The position numbers and the translations under genes are program-made. This document shows positions 31,188-37,805 of a stretch of DNA of 37,805 bases, piece after piece. Source of the DNA: Subtercola sp. Z020 (GTDB lineage: Bacteria > Actinomycetota > Actinomycetes > Actinomycetales > Microbacteriaceae); assembly GCF_002931235.1 (NCBI RefSeq), contig NZ_PSTT01000099.1, positions 1-37,805 on the forward strand. The letters are read 5' to 3'. The stretch's first letter is position 1, and every line of letters begins with the position of its first letter. The notes below the pieces were generated by a model. It was given only the letters and a program-made list of their open reading frames with translations. It was not told where the DNA came from and made no database searches.

Positions 31188-31193
31188 AGGGTA
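31188..31193 (-). promoter_or_regulatory. -10 hexamer of a predicted leaderless transcript (secreted protein)
   Basis: TACCCT on the minus strand lies exactly 6 nt before ATG 31181, directly after the 3' end of ptsI. Confidence 0.55.
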
Positions 31194-31206
31194 CCCGCCC
31201 CGTCTG

Positions 31207-32958
31207 TCAGCCCACGGCGTTGGCCGCGGCCAGCCGCGAGACGGCCGTTCGCGCACCCGCGGCCGACGTCGCTTTGAGAGCGGCGCGAGCGAGCGCCTCG
31301 GCTTCGGGCGCCGTGTGCCGGGCCAGTTCTGCGCGCACATCGGCGATCGCGGCAGGCGTCATCGAGAGCGTCGTGATGCCGAGCCCGACGAGCACCACGG
31401 CCAGCAGAGGGTCGGCCGCGGCCTCGCCGCAGACTCCGACCGGCTTGCCCGCGTCTCTCCCGGCGCGGCCGAGCATCGCGATGAGGCGGAGCACGGCCGG
31501 ATGCCACGGATCTTGCAGGTGGGCGACGGAACCGAGCAGGCGGTCGGCGGCCAGGGTGTACTGGGTGAGGTCGTTGGTACCGATGCTGACGAAGTCGGCG
31601 AACTCGAAGATCTGGTCGGCGACCAGGGCAGACGACGGAACCTCGGCCATGACGCCGGCCACCTGGATGCCGAGCTCTTGGGCGAGCGTGGTGAAGTACT
31701 CCGCCTCGTCGGCGTCGGCGATCATCGGGGCCATGACCCAGAGGTCGACGCGCTCGGCGTGACGCCCACCCGAACCCGAGCCCGAACCCGTACCAGCGGC
31801 AGCTCCGGCACCAGCGGCAGCGCGGGTGCCCGACCCGTTCACGGCCTGCTCGGCCCGCGCGAGTGCGGTGAGCTGGTCGATCAGGATCTGCTCGCTCGCC
31901 TGCAGTGCACGGATACCGCGGAGACCGAGTGCCGGGTTCTCTTCGTGCGCATCGTTCAGAAAGCTCAGCGGCTTGTCGGCGCCGGCGTCGAGCACCCGAA
32001 CGACGACCTTCTTGCCGACGAAGGCCCGCAGCATCCGCTCATACTGCACGACCTGTTCGTCGACGGTCGGCGCCGCGGCCGCGTCGAGGAAGAGGAACTC
32101 GGTGCGGAACAGGCCCACACCCTCCGCGCCGAGGGCGAGCGCCTCCGCCGCACCGTCGGCGGAGCCGAGGTTGGCGAGCAGCGGCACGACGGTTCCGTCG
32201 GCGAGCGCTCCGGGCGTGAGCGGAGCCGACGCGAGCGCCGACCGCTCGGCGATGCGCTGCCGGGCGTCGGCGAGGTCGTCGTCGGAGGGTGACGTGTCGA
32301 CAGTGCCGGCCCCGGCATCCAGAATCACCAGCGTACCGTCTGCCAGGTTCTCGGCGCCCTGCACCCCGACGATCGCGGGGATCGACTTCGAACGCGCGAG
32401 GATCGCGGTGTGCGAGGTCGGGCCGCCCTCGCGGGTGATCAGCCCGATGACCTTCTCGAGGTCGAGCAGGGCGGTGTCGGCGGGCGCCAGGTCGTGGGCG
32501 ACGAGGACGAACGGGGTGTCGGATTCGGGCACGCCGGGCGCGGGCACCCCGCGGAGGTGCGCGATCACGCGGCGCGACACATCGTCGAGATCGGTTGCGC
32601 GCTCGGCCATGTAGCCGCCCATCTGCACGAGCAGGTCGCGGAAGCCCGCATAGGCCTCGAACACCGCGCGATCGGCGGTTCTGCCGTCGCCGAGCTTCGC
32701 CTGGATGTCGTCGACGATCGTCGGGTCTGCGGCCATCAGGGCCTGGGCCTGCAACACGTCTTGGGCTGCTCCGCCGGCGCGTTCGCCGCGTGCCTCGAGA
32801 TCGGCCGAGACGGCGGCGAGCGCGGCCTCGACCCGCGTGAAGGCGTCGCCCGCTGGCTCGGTCGCGATCTCGTCGAGGGGCTCGGCCAGTGGCTCAGGCA
32901 TCCGGAGCGTCGGACCGACTGCGACCGCGCGACCGACGCCGACTCCGTTCAACTGCAT
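31207..32958 (-). CDS. ptsI: Phosphoenolpyruvate-protein phosphotransferase (PTS enzyme I)
   Basis: A 583-aa cytoplasmic enzyme that transfers phosphate from PEP to HPr. ATG 32958 has AGGAGAG with good spacing. The phosphohistidine site is GGPTSHTAI (His183). The PEP-binding domain shows GVGLFRTEFLF, RVLDAGADKPLSFL, EENPALGLRGIR, FVSIGTNDLTQYTLAADR and the catalytic-type Cys in VGVCGEA. Between the helix ending LARAEQAV and the strand LWVMAPMI there is a Gly/Ala/Ser/Thr-rich insertion at residues about 373-402 (about 31753-31842) that typical EI lacks. The genes for HPr and the EII components are not in this window. Confidence 0.93.
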   Translation of the reverse strand: MQLNGVGVGRAVAVGPTLRMPEPLAEPLDEIATEPAGDAFTRVEAALAAVSADLEARGERAGGAAQDVLQAQALMAADPTIVDDIQAKLGDGRTADRAVFEAYAGFRDLLVQMGGYMAERATDLDDVSRRVIAHLRGVPAPGVPESDTPFVLVAHDLAPADTALLDLEKVIGLITREGGPTSHTAILARSKSIPAIVGVQGAENLADGTLVILDAGAGTVDTSPSDDDLADARQRIAERSALASAPLTPGALADGTVVPLLANLGSADGAAEALALGAEGVGLFRTEFLFLDAAAAPTVDEQVVQYERMLRAFVGKKVVVRVLDAGADKPLSFLNDAHEENPALGLRGIRALQASEQILIDQLTALARAEQAVNGSGTRAAAGAGAAAGTGSGSGSGGRHAERVDLWVMAPMIADADEAEYFTTLAQELGIQVAGVMAEVPSSALVADQIFEFADFVSIGTNDLTQYTLAADRLLGSVAHLQDPWHPAVLRLIAMLGRAGRDAGKPVGVCGEAAADPLLAVVLVGLGITTLSMTPAAIADVRAELARHTAPEAEALARAALKATSAAGARTAVSRLAAANAVG

Positions 32959-33116
32959 TGTTCTCTCCTGGGTGCTCGTCGTGCCGGGGATCTCACTGTT
33001 TCCAGAGTAGTGCGCACCCCCGACACTGCATCTGAATCTTTCTCAGGTCGGTGTCGGAGGCTGCCATTAGACTGCTGCCGGGGATGATCGATGCGGCATT
33101 CCCGGGAGGAGAACGC

Positions 33117-35270
33117 TTGTCCAGGCCCACCTCGCAGGTGCAGGGTTCACGTTCGTCGCGCCCGTCGTACACCGGCCCTGCGCGGCTCGCCCGGCAGGCG
33201 GCCCTGCGCATCGCGACCGCCGTCGTTACGGCGTTCTACGGGGTCTACCGGCTGCATCCCGTGCTCTGGCGGTTCACCGCCCGGCACTACCACCCCTCCT
33301 TCGAACGGTTCGCGCGCTGGAACGCCTGGGCCATCTGCCAGCAGGCCTACCTCGACGTTCCCGCCTACCGGCGCTACCTCGACGAGCACGACTTCGTCTT
33401 CGACTGGTGGAACCTCTCGTCGTACCAGCCGACCTCGAAGAAGGAGTACGTCGACCGCTTCTCCGAAGAGGATCGCTGCTGGAACGGCGAGATCGTCACC
33501 GTCGGAACGGTCGTCGACGAATCGAGTGGTTCGAGCGGAATCCCCTACAACTGGATGAGGTCGAAACACGAGCTCGACACCGTGCACAAGAACGTCGCGG
33601 GCTACATCACCCTGCTGTTCGGCAGCCGCCGCCTCTTCTGCATCAACGCCTTCTCGATGGGGGCCTGGGCGACCGGAACGAACACCGGCCTCGCGATGTC
33701 GAAGGTCGCCATGGTCAAGAACACGGGCCCCGACATCGACAAGATCGTCGACACCCTCGCCCACTTCGGGCCGCGATACACCTACCTGATCAGCGCCTAC
33801 CCACCCTTCCTGAAGCACCTGCGCGACCGGCTCGACGCGGAGGGTTTCGACTGGGATGCGTACGAACTGAACGGGTTCGTCGGCGGCGAGGCCCTGACCG
33901 AGGGCCTCCGCGACTACATCGAGCAACGATTCGCGCGGGTCTACTCGGGGTACGGCGCCTCCGACCTCACCATCGGCATGGCCGGCGAGAGCGACCTGTC
34001 GGTGTGGCTGCGGCGCAGCCTCGGGGCGAACCCCGAACTGCGTTCGGCCGTACTGGGGCCGAATGAAGACCGCACGCCGATGATCTTCCAGTACAACCCG
34101 CTCGAGACCTACCTCGAGACGACAGCAGACGGCGAGCTGCTCGTGACCCTGAACTCGACCGCGATCATGAGCCCGAAGGTGCGCTACAACATCGGCGATG
34201 AGGCGGCGATCGTGACGTTCCCCGAGATGGAGGCACACGTCGCCCGCTTCCCGCGGCTCGCGCTGGCGTTCGAGCGGGCGTTCTCGTCGCAGCGCATGAA
34301 GCTGCCGTTCGTGCTGCTCTTCGGGCGAAAAGATTCCACGATCTCCTACATGGGCGCCAACATCTACCCGCTCGACGTCGAGAACGGGCTCTACCTCGAC
34401 AACCCGCACGCCTCGCACATCGAGTCGTTCAAGCTGAGCCTGCTCGACATCGGCGGGCTCGAGCAGCGGCCGGTCATTCACCTGCAGTTGCGCGCCGATG
34501 CGTCGCTGGCTCCGGATGCCCGGGAGGAGCTGCGGGCGGCCTCGGCGGCCGGGGTGCTGCACCACCTCGCCAGTGTCTCTCGGGACATCGCGCAGTCGCT
34601 CGAAGAAGATCCGACCGCCTCCGACGTGCGGATCGAGATCCACGACCACGGCACGGGCGTCTTCGCGCAGGGGGCCGGGGGCTCGTCGAAGATCAAGAAC
34701 GTGTACCTGGTGGATGCGGGCGACCGCGGCGCGGCGGCGGGTGGATGCTCGACCGAACTCGGCGATGACGAGCGCCTCGGCGCGGCCCTGCTTCGGCGCC
34801 CGGGAGAAGTCGGTCGTGCGCATCAGCCCCCCGTGCCCGCCGCATCGGTCGCGACATGCGTTCGGTGCGCGGGATGCCCGGCTACGTGTGGCACCGGGCG
34901 TACCGGCGCTCCGGAACCCCCGGGCTCATCGCGTTCTTCGACACGGCAGATCGGGCCGCCGCCTACCGGAACCAGCTCGACTCGTCGGGCGACGCCCTCG
35001 CAACCCAGCTGCTGCTCGCCGACCCGGCCGGCTACAGCAACGGAGTGTGGCGGGCCGAGGACAACACGATGGCGCACATCCCCACGTTCACCCCGACCTC
35101 GACCGAGGCCGCGCGGGGCGCCAGTGGGCCGCGCGTCGCGATGCCACCCGCCCGCACCCGGCCCGCCGGCACCCCGCCCGCACGCGATCGAAACCCGGAG
35201 AGTGACCGGAAAGGTGGCCACATCCCGGCAACCTCCGGGCTCTCGACGGCGCCCACGGCAGCATCGGTGA
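33117..35270 (+). CDS. Adenylate-forming enzyme, phenylacetate-CoA ligase/CapK-like; 3' end probably frameshifted
   Basis: ANL-superfamily adenylating enzyme. TTG 33117 is chosen because GGGAGGAG (33104-33111) precedes it. The phosphate-binding loop is SSGSSGIP, followed by GFVGGEALTEGLRDYI, VYSGYGASDLTIGMAGE, YNIGDEAAIVTF and GRKDSTISYMGANIYPLDVE. These are typical of PaaK/CapK and F390-synthetase-related enzymes that activate a carboxylic acid with ATP. Protein-like sequence ends near KIKNVYLVDAG (about 34720). Beyond it the frame runs without stop to 35270 but reads as Arg/Pro/Thr-rich shadow of the next gene. A TGA at 34766 in another frame, overlapping ATG 34765, looks like the original end, so an indel near the GC-rich run 34734-34756 is likely. 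The acid substrate is unknown. Confidence 0.75.
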   Translation: MSRPTSQVQGSRSSRPSYTGPARLARQAALRIATAVVTAFYGVYRLHPVLWRFTARHYHPSFERFARWNAWAICQQAYLDVPAYRRYLDEHDFVFDWWNLSSYQPTSKKEYVDRFSEEDRCWNGEIVTVGTVVDESSGSSGIPYNWMRSKHELDTVHKNVAGYITLLFGSRRLFCINAFSMGAWATGTNTGLAMSKVAMVKNTGPDIDKIVDTLAHFGPRYTYLISAYPPFLKHLRDRLDAEGFDWDAYELNGFVGGEALTEGLRDYIEQRFARVYSGYGASDLTIGMAGESDLSVWLRRSLGANPELRSAVLGPNEDRTPMIFQYNPLETYLETTADGELLVTLNSTAIMSPKVRYNIGDEAAIVTFPEMEAHVARFPRLALAFERAFSSQRMKLPFVLLFGRKDSTISYMGANIYPLDVENGLYLDNPHASHIESFKLSLLDIGGLEQRPVIHLQLRADASLAPDAREELRAASAAGVLHHLASVSRDIAQSLEEDPTASDVRIEIHDHGTGVFAQGAGGSSKIKNVYLVDAGDRGAAAGGCSTELGDDERLGAALLRRPGEVGRAHQPPVPAASVATCVRCAGCPATCGTGRTGAPEPPGSSRSSTRQIGPPPTGTSSTRRATPSQPSCCSPTRPATATECGGPRTTRWRTSPRSPRPRPRPRGAPVGRASRCHPPAPGPPAPRPHAIETRRVTGKVATSRQPPGSRRRPRQHR

Positions 35271-35710
35271 CGGATGCCCGGGCGATGTTCGTGGGTGCCA
35301 CGAAGTATCGCGGGCCGCGGGCACTCGTGCAGCTGTCGCGCACGTGGTACCCGATGGTCGCGCGCATGCAGACGCTCCGCGGATACGTGTGGCACACGGT
35401 GTACTGGGAGCCGCCCTTCACGCTCGGCACCCTCGCGTTCTTCGCCTCCCGCGACGATCTGCTGTCGTTCGCCAGGCTTCCCGCGCACAGAACTCTCATG
35501 CAGTGGATCACCCGCGGCACCCGGAACGGCACGGGCGGCTACATCCGCCTGCACCTGGCGCCCGGTGAGCAGCCCGGGGCGACCGGAGCGACCGCGGCGG
35601 CCGGGGCGCACGCCGAGACGACGGGGGCCGCGGCCGCGGACGAGCCGCCGGGGGCAGCGTCCGCGACCGAACAGCCGGGGCCGGGCGGCGCGGGCGGAGG
35701 CGCACCGTGA
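34856..35710 (+). CDS. Two-repeat protein, possibly DUF3291/Dabb-like; 5' end probably frameshifted
   Basis: The intact frame from ATG 34856 gives 284 aa. Two related modules are visible: RGMPGYVWHRAYRRSGTP, then LIAFFDTADRAAAYRNQL, and LRGYVWHTVYWEPPFTLG, then TLAFFASRDDLLSFARLP. They are joined by a Pro/Ala/Thr-rich linker and followed by a Gly/Ala/Pro-rich tail. The GYVWH-FF-spacing pattern suggests a ferredoxin-like dimeric alpha/beta-barrel fold of the DUF3291 or antibiotic-monooxygenase kind; this is inference. The natural start is probably ATG 34765, which overlaps a TGA. From there the frame reads MTSASARP...KSVVRIS and joins this frame if one C is removed from the C6 run at 34827-34832. 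The end overlaps the next GTG by 4 nt. Confidence 0.6.
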   Translation: MRSVRGMPGYVWHRAYRRSGTPGLIAFFDTADRAAAYRNQLDSSGDALATQLLLADPAGYSNGVWRAEDNTMAHIPTFTPTSTEAARGASGPRVAMPPARTRPAGTPPARDRNPESDRKGGHIPATSGLSTAPTAASVTDARAMFVGATKYRGPRALVQLSRTWYPMVARMQTLRGYVWHTVYWEPPFTLGTLAFFASRDDLLSFARLPAHRTLMQWITRGTRNGTGGYIRLHLAPGEQPGATGATAAAGAHAETTGAAAADEPPGAASATEQPGPGGAGGGAP

Positions 35711-36963
35711 GCGTGCGGGTCGAGCGGGTGGTCGACCGCCGCGGCCTGCGGGAGTTCGTCGAGCTTCCGCTGCGGCTGAAGCCGCGGGAGCTCGCCGTGC
35801 CGCTGCTCGAGGCGAGCATCCGTTCGTGGTTCACCGGGCGGAGCCCGCATCCAGAGCCCATCGACCTGCTGCTCGCCCGCGACACCGACGGAGCCGTCGT
35901 CGGCCGCACCACCGCGCACACCGACCGCCGGCTCGACGCGAAGCTCGGCGAGAGGTTGCAGCTGTTCGGGGCGACGGAGTTCCGCGACGGCGAGGCGGCG
36001 TCCGCTCTCTTCGGCGAACTCGAACGGCGGGGGCGGGCGGCGGGCGCCGACGCGCTCTTCGGCCCCGTCACCCTCCTGCCGAACCAGGCGGGCGGCGTCA
36101 TCACCTCGGGGTTCGACGAGCGCGGGTTCGTCGATTCCGCGTGGAACGACCACCTGGTGCCGATCGTCTACGAGGCGGAAGGCTTCGAGCGCTGGGGCGA
36201 GGCCGACACGTGGGTGGTCGACGTCGGCGGGCCGGACGCAGGTACAGCCGCAGCCGAGGGCGCGGGCGCGGCTGCCGGTGGCGCGATCGCGCCCGAGCCC
36301 TCAGAGTGGCGGGCGGCCGGCCTCACCCTCGAGCACGGCTCGAAGCGCGACACGAAACGGCTGATCCCCGAGCTGCTCACCCTGCTGAACGCCTCCTTCG
36401 AGCAGCTTCCGTACTACACCGCGATCACCCCGGCCGAGATGGATGCCGCGACCGACGGCCTCGCCTTCCTGCTCGATGAACAGCTGCTGCTGCTGGCCCG
36501 CGACACGGCGACCGAACGAGCCGTGGCATTCGTACTGGTTCTGCCCGACATCACCCGCTTTCTGCAACGCATCGGGGGCCGCCTGACCCCCCTTCGCCAG
36601 GTGCAGCTGCTGCTGACGCGGGTTCTCTACCGGGAGGAGGCGGTTCTCGTGATCCAGGGCACCGATCCGGCGCGGCAGGGGCAGGGCATCCTGAGCCTGC
36701 TGAGCCGCCAGCTGCAGGCGAACCTCGCCGCGGGCGGATACCGACGCCTCCGCAGCACCTACGTCGGGCGCGACAATCCGGCGTCGACGGCGCAGTTCCG
36801 GCGCTTCGGCGGGCGCCCGCTGCACGGCTACACCTTCTACCGCCGTCCCGTCGGGTTCGATGCGGCTCCGGATGCCCGGCCCACCGCCGCCCGAGACCGC
36901 GAACCCGAACGGCCGGGCGCCGCACCGGATGCCCGACCCAACTCCGAGGGAGACCAGCTGTGA
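35707..36963 (+). CDS. GNAT-like N-acyltransferase (YghO-like)
   Basis: A 418-aa protein from GTG 35707, overlapping the previous stop (GTGA). It has two halves separated by a Gly/Ala linker at about residues 176-200. The first contains RPHPEP-like substrate segments (GRSPHPEPIDLLLARDTDGAVVG in part) and LFGPVTLLPNQAGGV, GFDERGFVDSAWN. The second ends with the acetyl-CoA-binding type strand-loop IQGTDPARQGQGILSLLSRQ and AQFRRFGGRPLHGYTFYRR. This resembles the YghO group of putative acyltransferases, for which no reaction is established. It is the third gene of a tightly overlapping cluster, so it probably modifies the product of the adenylating enzyme; this is inference. The C-terminus has repeated PDARP units. 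Confidence 0.7.
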   Translation: MSVRVERVVDRRGLREFVELPLRLKPRELAVPLLEASIRSWFTGRSPHPEPIDLLLARDTDGAVVGRTTAHTDRRLDAKLGERLQLFGATEFRDGEAASALFGELERRGRAAGADALFGPVTLLPNQAGGVITSGFDERGFVDSAWNDHLVPIVYEAEGFERWGEADTWVVDVGGPDAGTAAAEGAGAAAGGAIAPEPSEWRAAGLTLEHGSKRDTKRLIPELLTLLNASFEQLPYYTAITPAEMDAATDGLAFLLDEQLLLLARDTATERAVAFVLVLPDITRFLQRIGGRLTPLRQVQLLLTRVLYREEAVLVIQGTDPARQGQGILSLLSRQLQANLAAGGYRRLRSTYVGRDNPASTAQFRRFGGRPLHGYTFYRRPVGFDAAPDARPTAARDREPERPGAAPDARPNSEGDQL

Positions 36964-37727
36964 CCCATCCGACGTCTGCGCCCACGCCCGGGTCCCCGTC
37001 CGCAAGGGCTGCGCAGCCCGCTGCTGCGCAGTTCGAGAGTGCGCACCCCACCACCGCGCAGCCCACCACCGCGCTCCCCACCACGGCGTTGCTCGAGCAG
37101 CTGATCACGCTCGCCGGCCGCTCACCCTCGCCGCACAACACCCAGCCGTGGTCGCCGCACATCGTTGCGCCGGCCGCCCTGGCCGACGCTGTATCTGAAG
37201 CCGACGCCCACGCCGACGCCGACGCGGCACCGGCCGCTTCCGCACCCGCAGCGGCGCCGATCGCTTCCCCGCCATCCCTCGCCGGGCCGATGGTCGAGGT
37301 GTGCGTCGTTCCGAGCCGCACTCTGCCCGCCGGCGACCCCAGCTTCCGTGACGTGGTGCTGTCGCTCGGAGCCTGGGTCGAGAGCTTCGCGATCGGAGCA
37401 GCCGAGCACGGCTACGACACCCACGTCGAGGCGCTTCCGCTGCTTTCCCAGCTCGAAGACCTGCCGCTGACCGGCCCGGCCGACCGTGCAAGGCCCGTGC
37501 TGCGCGTGCGTCTGGAGCCCGCCGGCGCAGCCGAGAGCGAAGCCGGCGCCACTACTCCTCCCACCGGGGCCACCACCACCACCACCGCGTCCGGCACCAC
37601 CACGGACCCCAACGCCACCAACGCGGCCCCAGCCGGGGCCGCCACCAATGCCACCAGCGCCGCCACCGCGCCCGGAACCACCGGGGCCCCCACCGGGGCC
37701 GGCACCACCGCGGCCTCACGACGGTGA
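36960..37727 (+). CDS. Nitroreductase-like protein (Acg-type), truncated or frameshifted
   Basis: GTG 36960 overlaps the preceding stop (GTGA); the frame ends at 37727 (255 codons). After a lead with PTTA/QPTTA/LPTTA repeats, the family N-terminus is clear: LLEQLITLAGRSPSPHNTQPW, the FMN-binding motif of Acg-like nitroreductases. The sequence then has an Ala/Asp-rich insertion, VCVVPSRTLPAGDPSFRDVVLSLGAWVESFAIGAAEHGY, and a tail of about 55 Thr/Ala/Pro/Gly residues before the stop. Family members continue for another 120 aa or more. In a different frame, GLTTVTLNDVFTH follows directly (37712-37741) and looks like the continuation, but a stop at 37742 interrupts it. The gene is thus probably broken near its low-complexity tract; the remainder lies beyond the window. 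Confidence 0.6.
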   Translation: MTHPTSAPTPGSPSARAAQPAAAQFESAHPTTAQPTTALPTTALLEQLITLAGRSPSPHNTQPWSPHIVAPAALADAVSEADAHADADAAPAASAPAAAPIASPPSLAGPMVEVCVVPSRTLPAGDPSFRDVVLSLGAWVESFAIGAAEHGYDTHVEALPLLSQLEDLPLTGPADRARPVLRVRLEPAGAAESEAGATTPPTGATTTTTASGTTTDPNATNAAPAGAATNATSAATAPGTTGAPTGAGTTAASRR

Positions 37728-37805
37728 CCCTGAACGACGTCTTCACCCACTGACATCCGCCGGCCCGCCCCCCCCAACCCTTACGCTCTCTGTCATAGCA
37801 GAATC
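37728..37805 (+). pseudogene. Likely continuation of the nitroreductase-like gene in other frames
   Basis: The short segment TVTLNDVFTH in frame 2, and RPPNPYAL-like codons afterwards, resemble the region that follows the N-terminal domain in Acg-type nitroreductases. They lie near a run of eight C at about 37768-37775. Too little sequence remains to the edge to decide. Confidence 0.3.

Noticed and set aside
33147-34823. A 558-codon minus-strand open frame opposite the adenylating enzyme
   Set aside because: The plus-strand frame has ANL-family motifs and a ribosome binding site; the minus frame is a codon-position shadow.
34498-35205. Frame-1 open frame spanning the ligase/two-repeat junction as a separate gene
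   Set aside because: Only its part after ATG 34765 to about 34826 looks real; beyond the C6 run it becomes shadow sequence, so I treat it as the displaced 5' end of the two-repeat gene.

Overview
The window is a chromosomal segment from a high-GC Gram-positive actinobacterium. The coding style fits Microbacteriaceae or a close relative: very GC-rich third codon positions, frequent GTG and TTG starts, 1-4 nt operon overlaps, many leaderless starts and Ala/Thr/Pro-rich linkers. That placement is inference from style and gene content. I see no rRNA, no integrase or transposase, no CRISPR array and no phage module, so this looks like core or accessory metabolic chromosome rather than an island.

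Layout. (1) 0-4.6 kb: the 3' end of an unrecognised gene, then a four-gene ABC importer (lipoprotein, two permeases, ATPase) of the spermidine/Fe3+/2-aminoethylphosphonate type. A direct repeat resembling an actinobacterial PHO box precedes it, which suggests a phosphorus-containing substrate. The operon ends in a strong hairpin. (2) 4.6-8.1 kb: an alpha/beta hydrolase divergent from an NADPH:FMN reductase, a ring-cleaving extradiol-type dioxygenase and a second hydrolase. This set resembles the Bacillus MhqR quinone-detoxification regulon. A MarR regulator with its own palindrome lies at 10.4-10.9 kb. (3) 8.1-12.6 kb: an AraC-like regulator coupled to a DUF2254 membrane protein, the MarR gene and two poorly characterised membrane proteins. 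(4) 12.6-18.7 kb: a complete YtfQ-YtfR-YtfT-YjfF-like furanose-sugar ABC importer with two LacI-type operators upstream and a LacI regulator downstream. (5) 18.7-26.1 kb: a large LuxR-type regulator, an acyltransferase-3 protein, tRNA-Ser(CGA), a hydrolase with a CsbD-like tail, an aldo-keto reductase, a PIG-L deacetylase and an Fe(II)/2-oxoglutarate-type oxygenase behind a DtxR/IdeR-like iron box. (6) 26.2-33 kb: an Abi-like pseudogene, radA, a type-B carboxylesterase, an unexplained AT-richer intergenic stretch, an anchored secreted protein and ptsI with an unusual insertion. (7) 33.1 kb to the end: a tightly overlapped cluster of an adenylate-forming (PaaK/CapK-like) enzyme, a two-repeat protein, a two-part GNAT-like protein and a nitroreductase-like protein. 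It looks like an uncharacterised pathway, and at least two reading frames appear damaged or mis-sequenced.

Two themes run through the window. First, six genes have a TANNNT hexamer exactly 6 nt before ATG, which predicts leaderless mRNAs. Second, many proteins carry in-frame tandem repeats or low-complexity insertions (units of 15, 18 or 63 bp), some perfect at DNA level and therefore recent.
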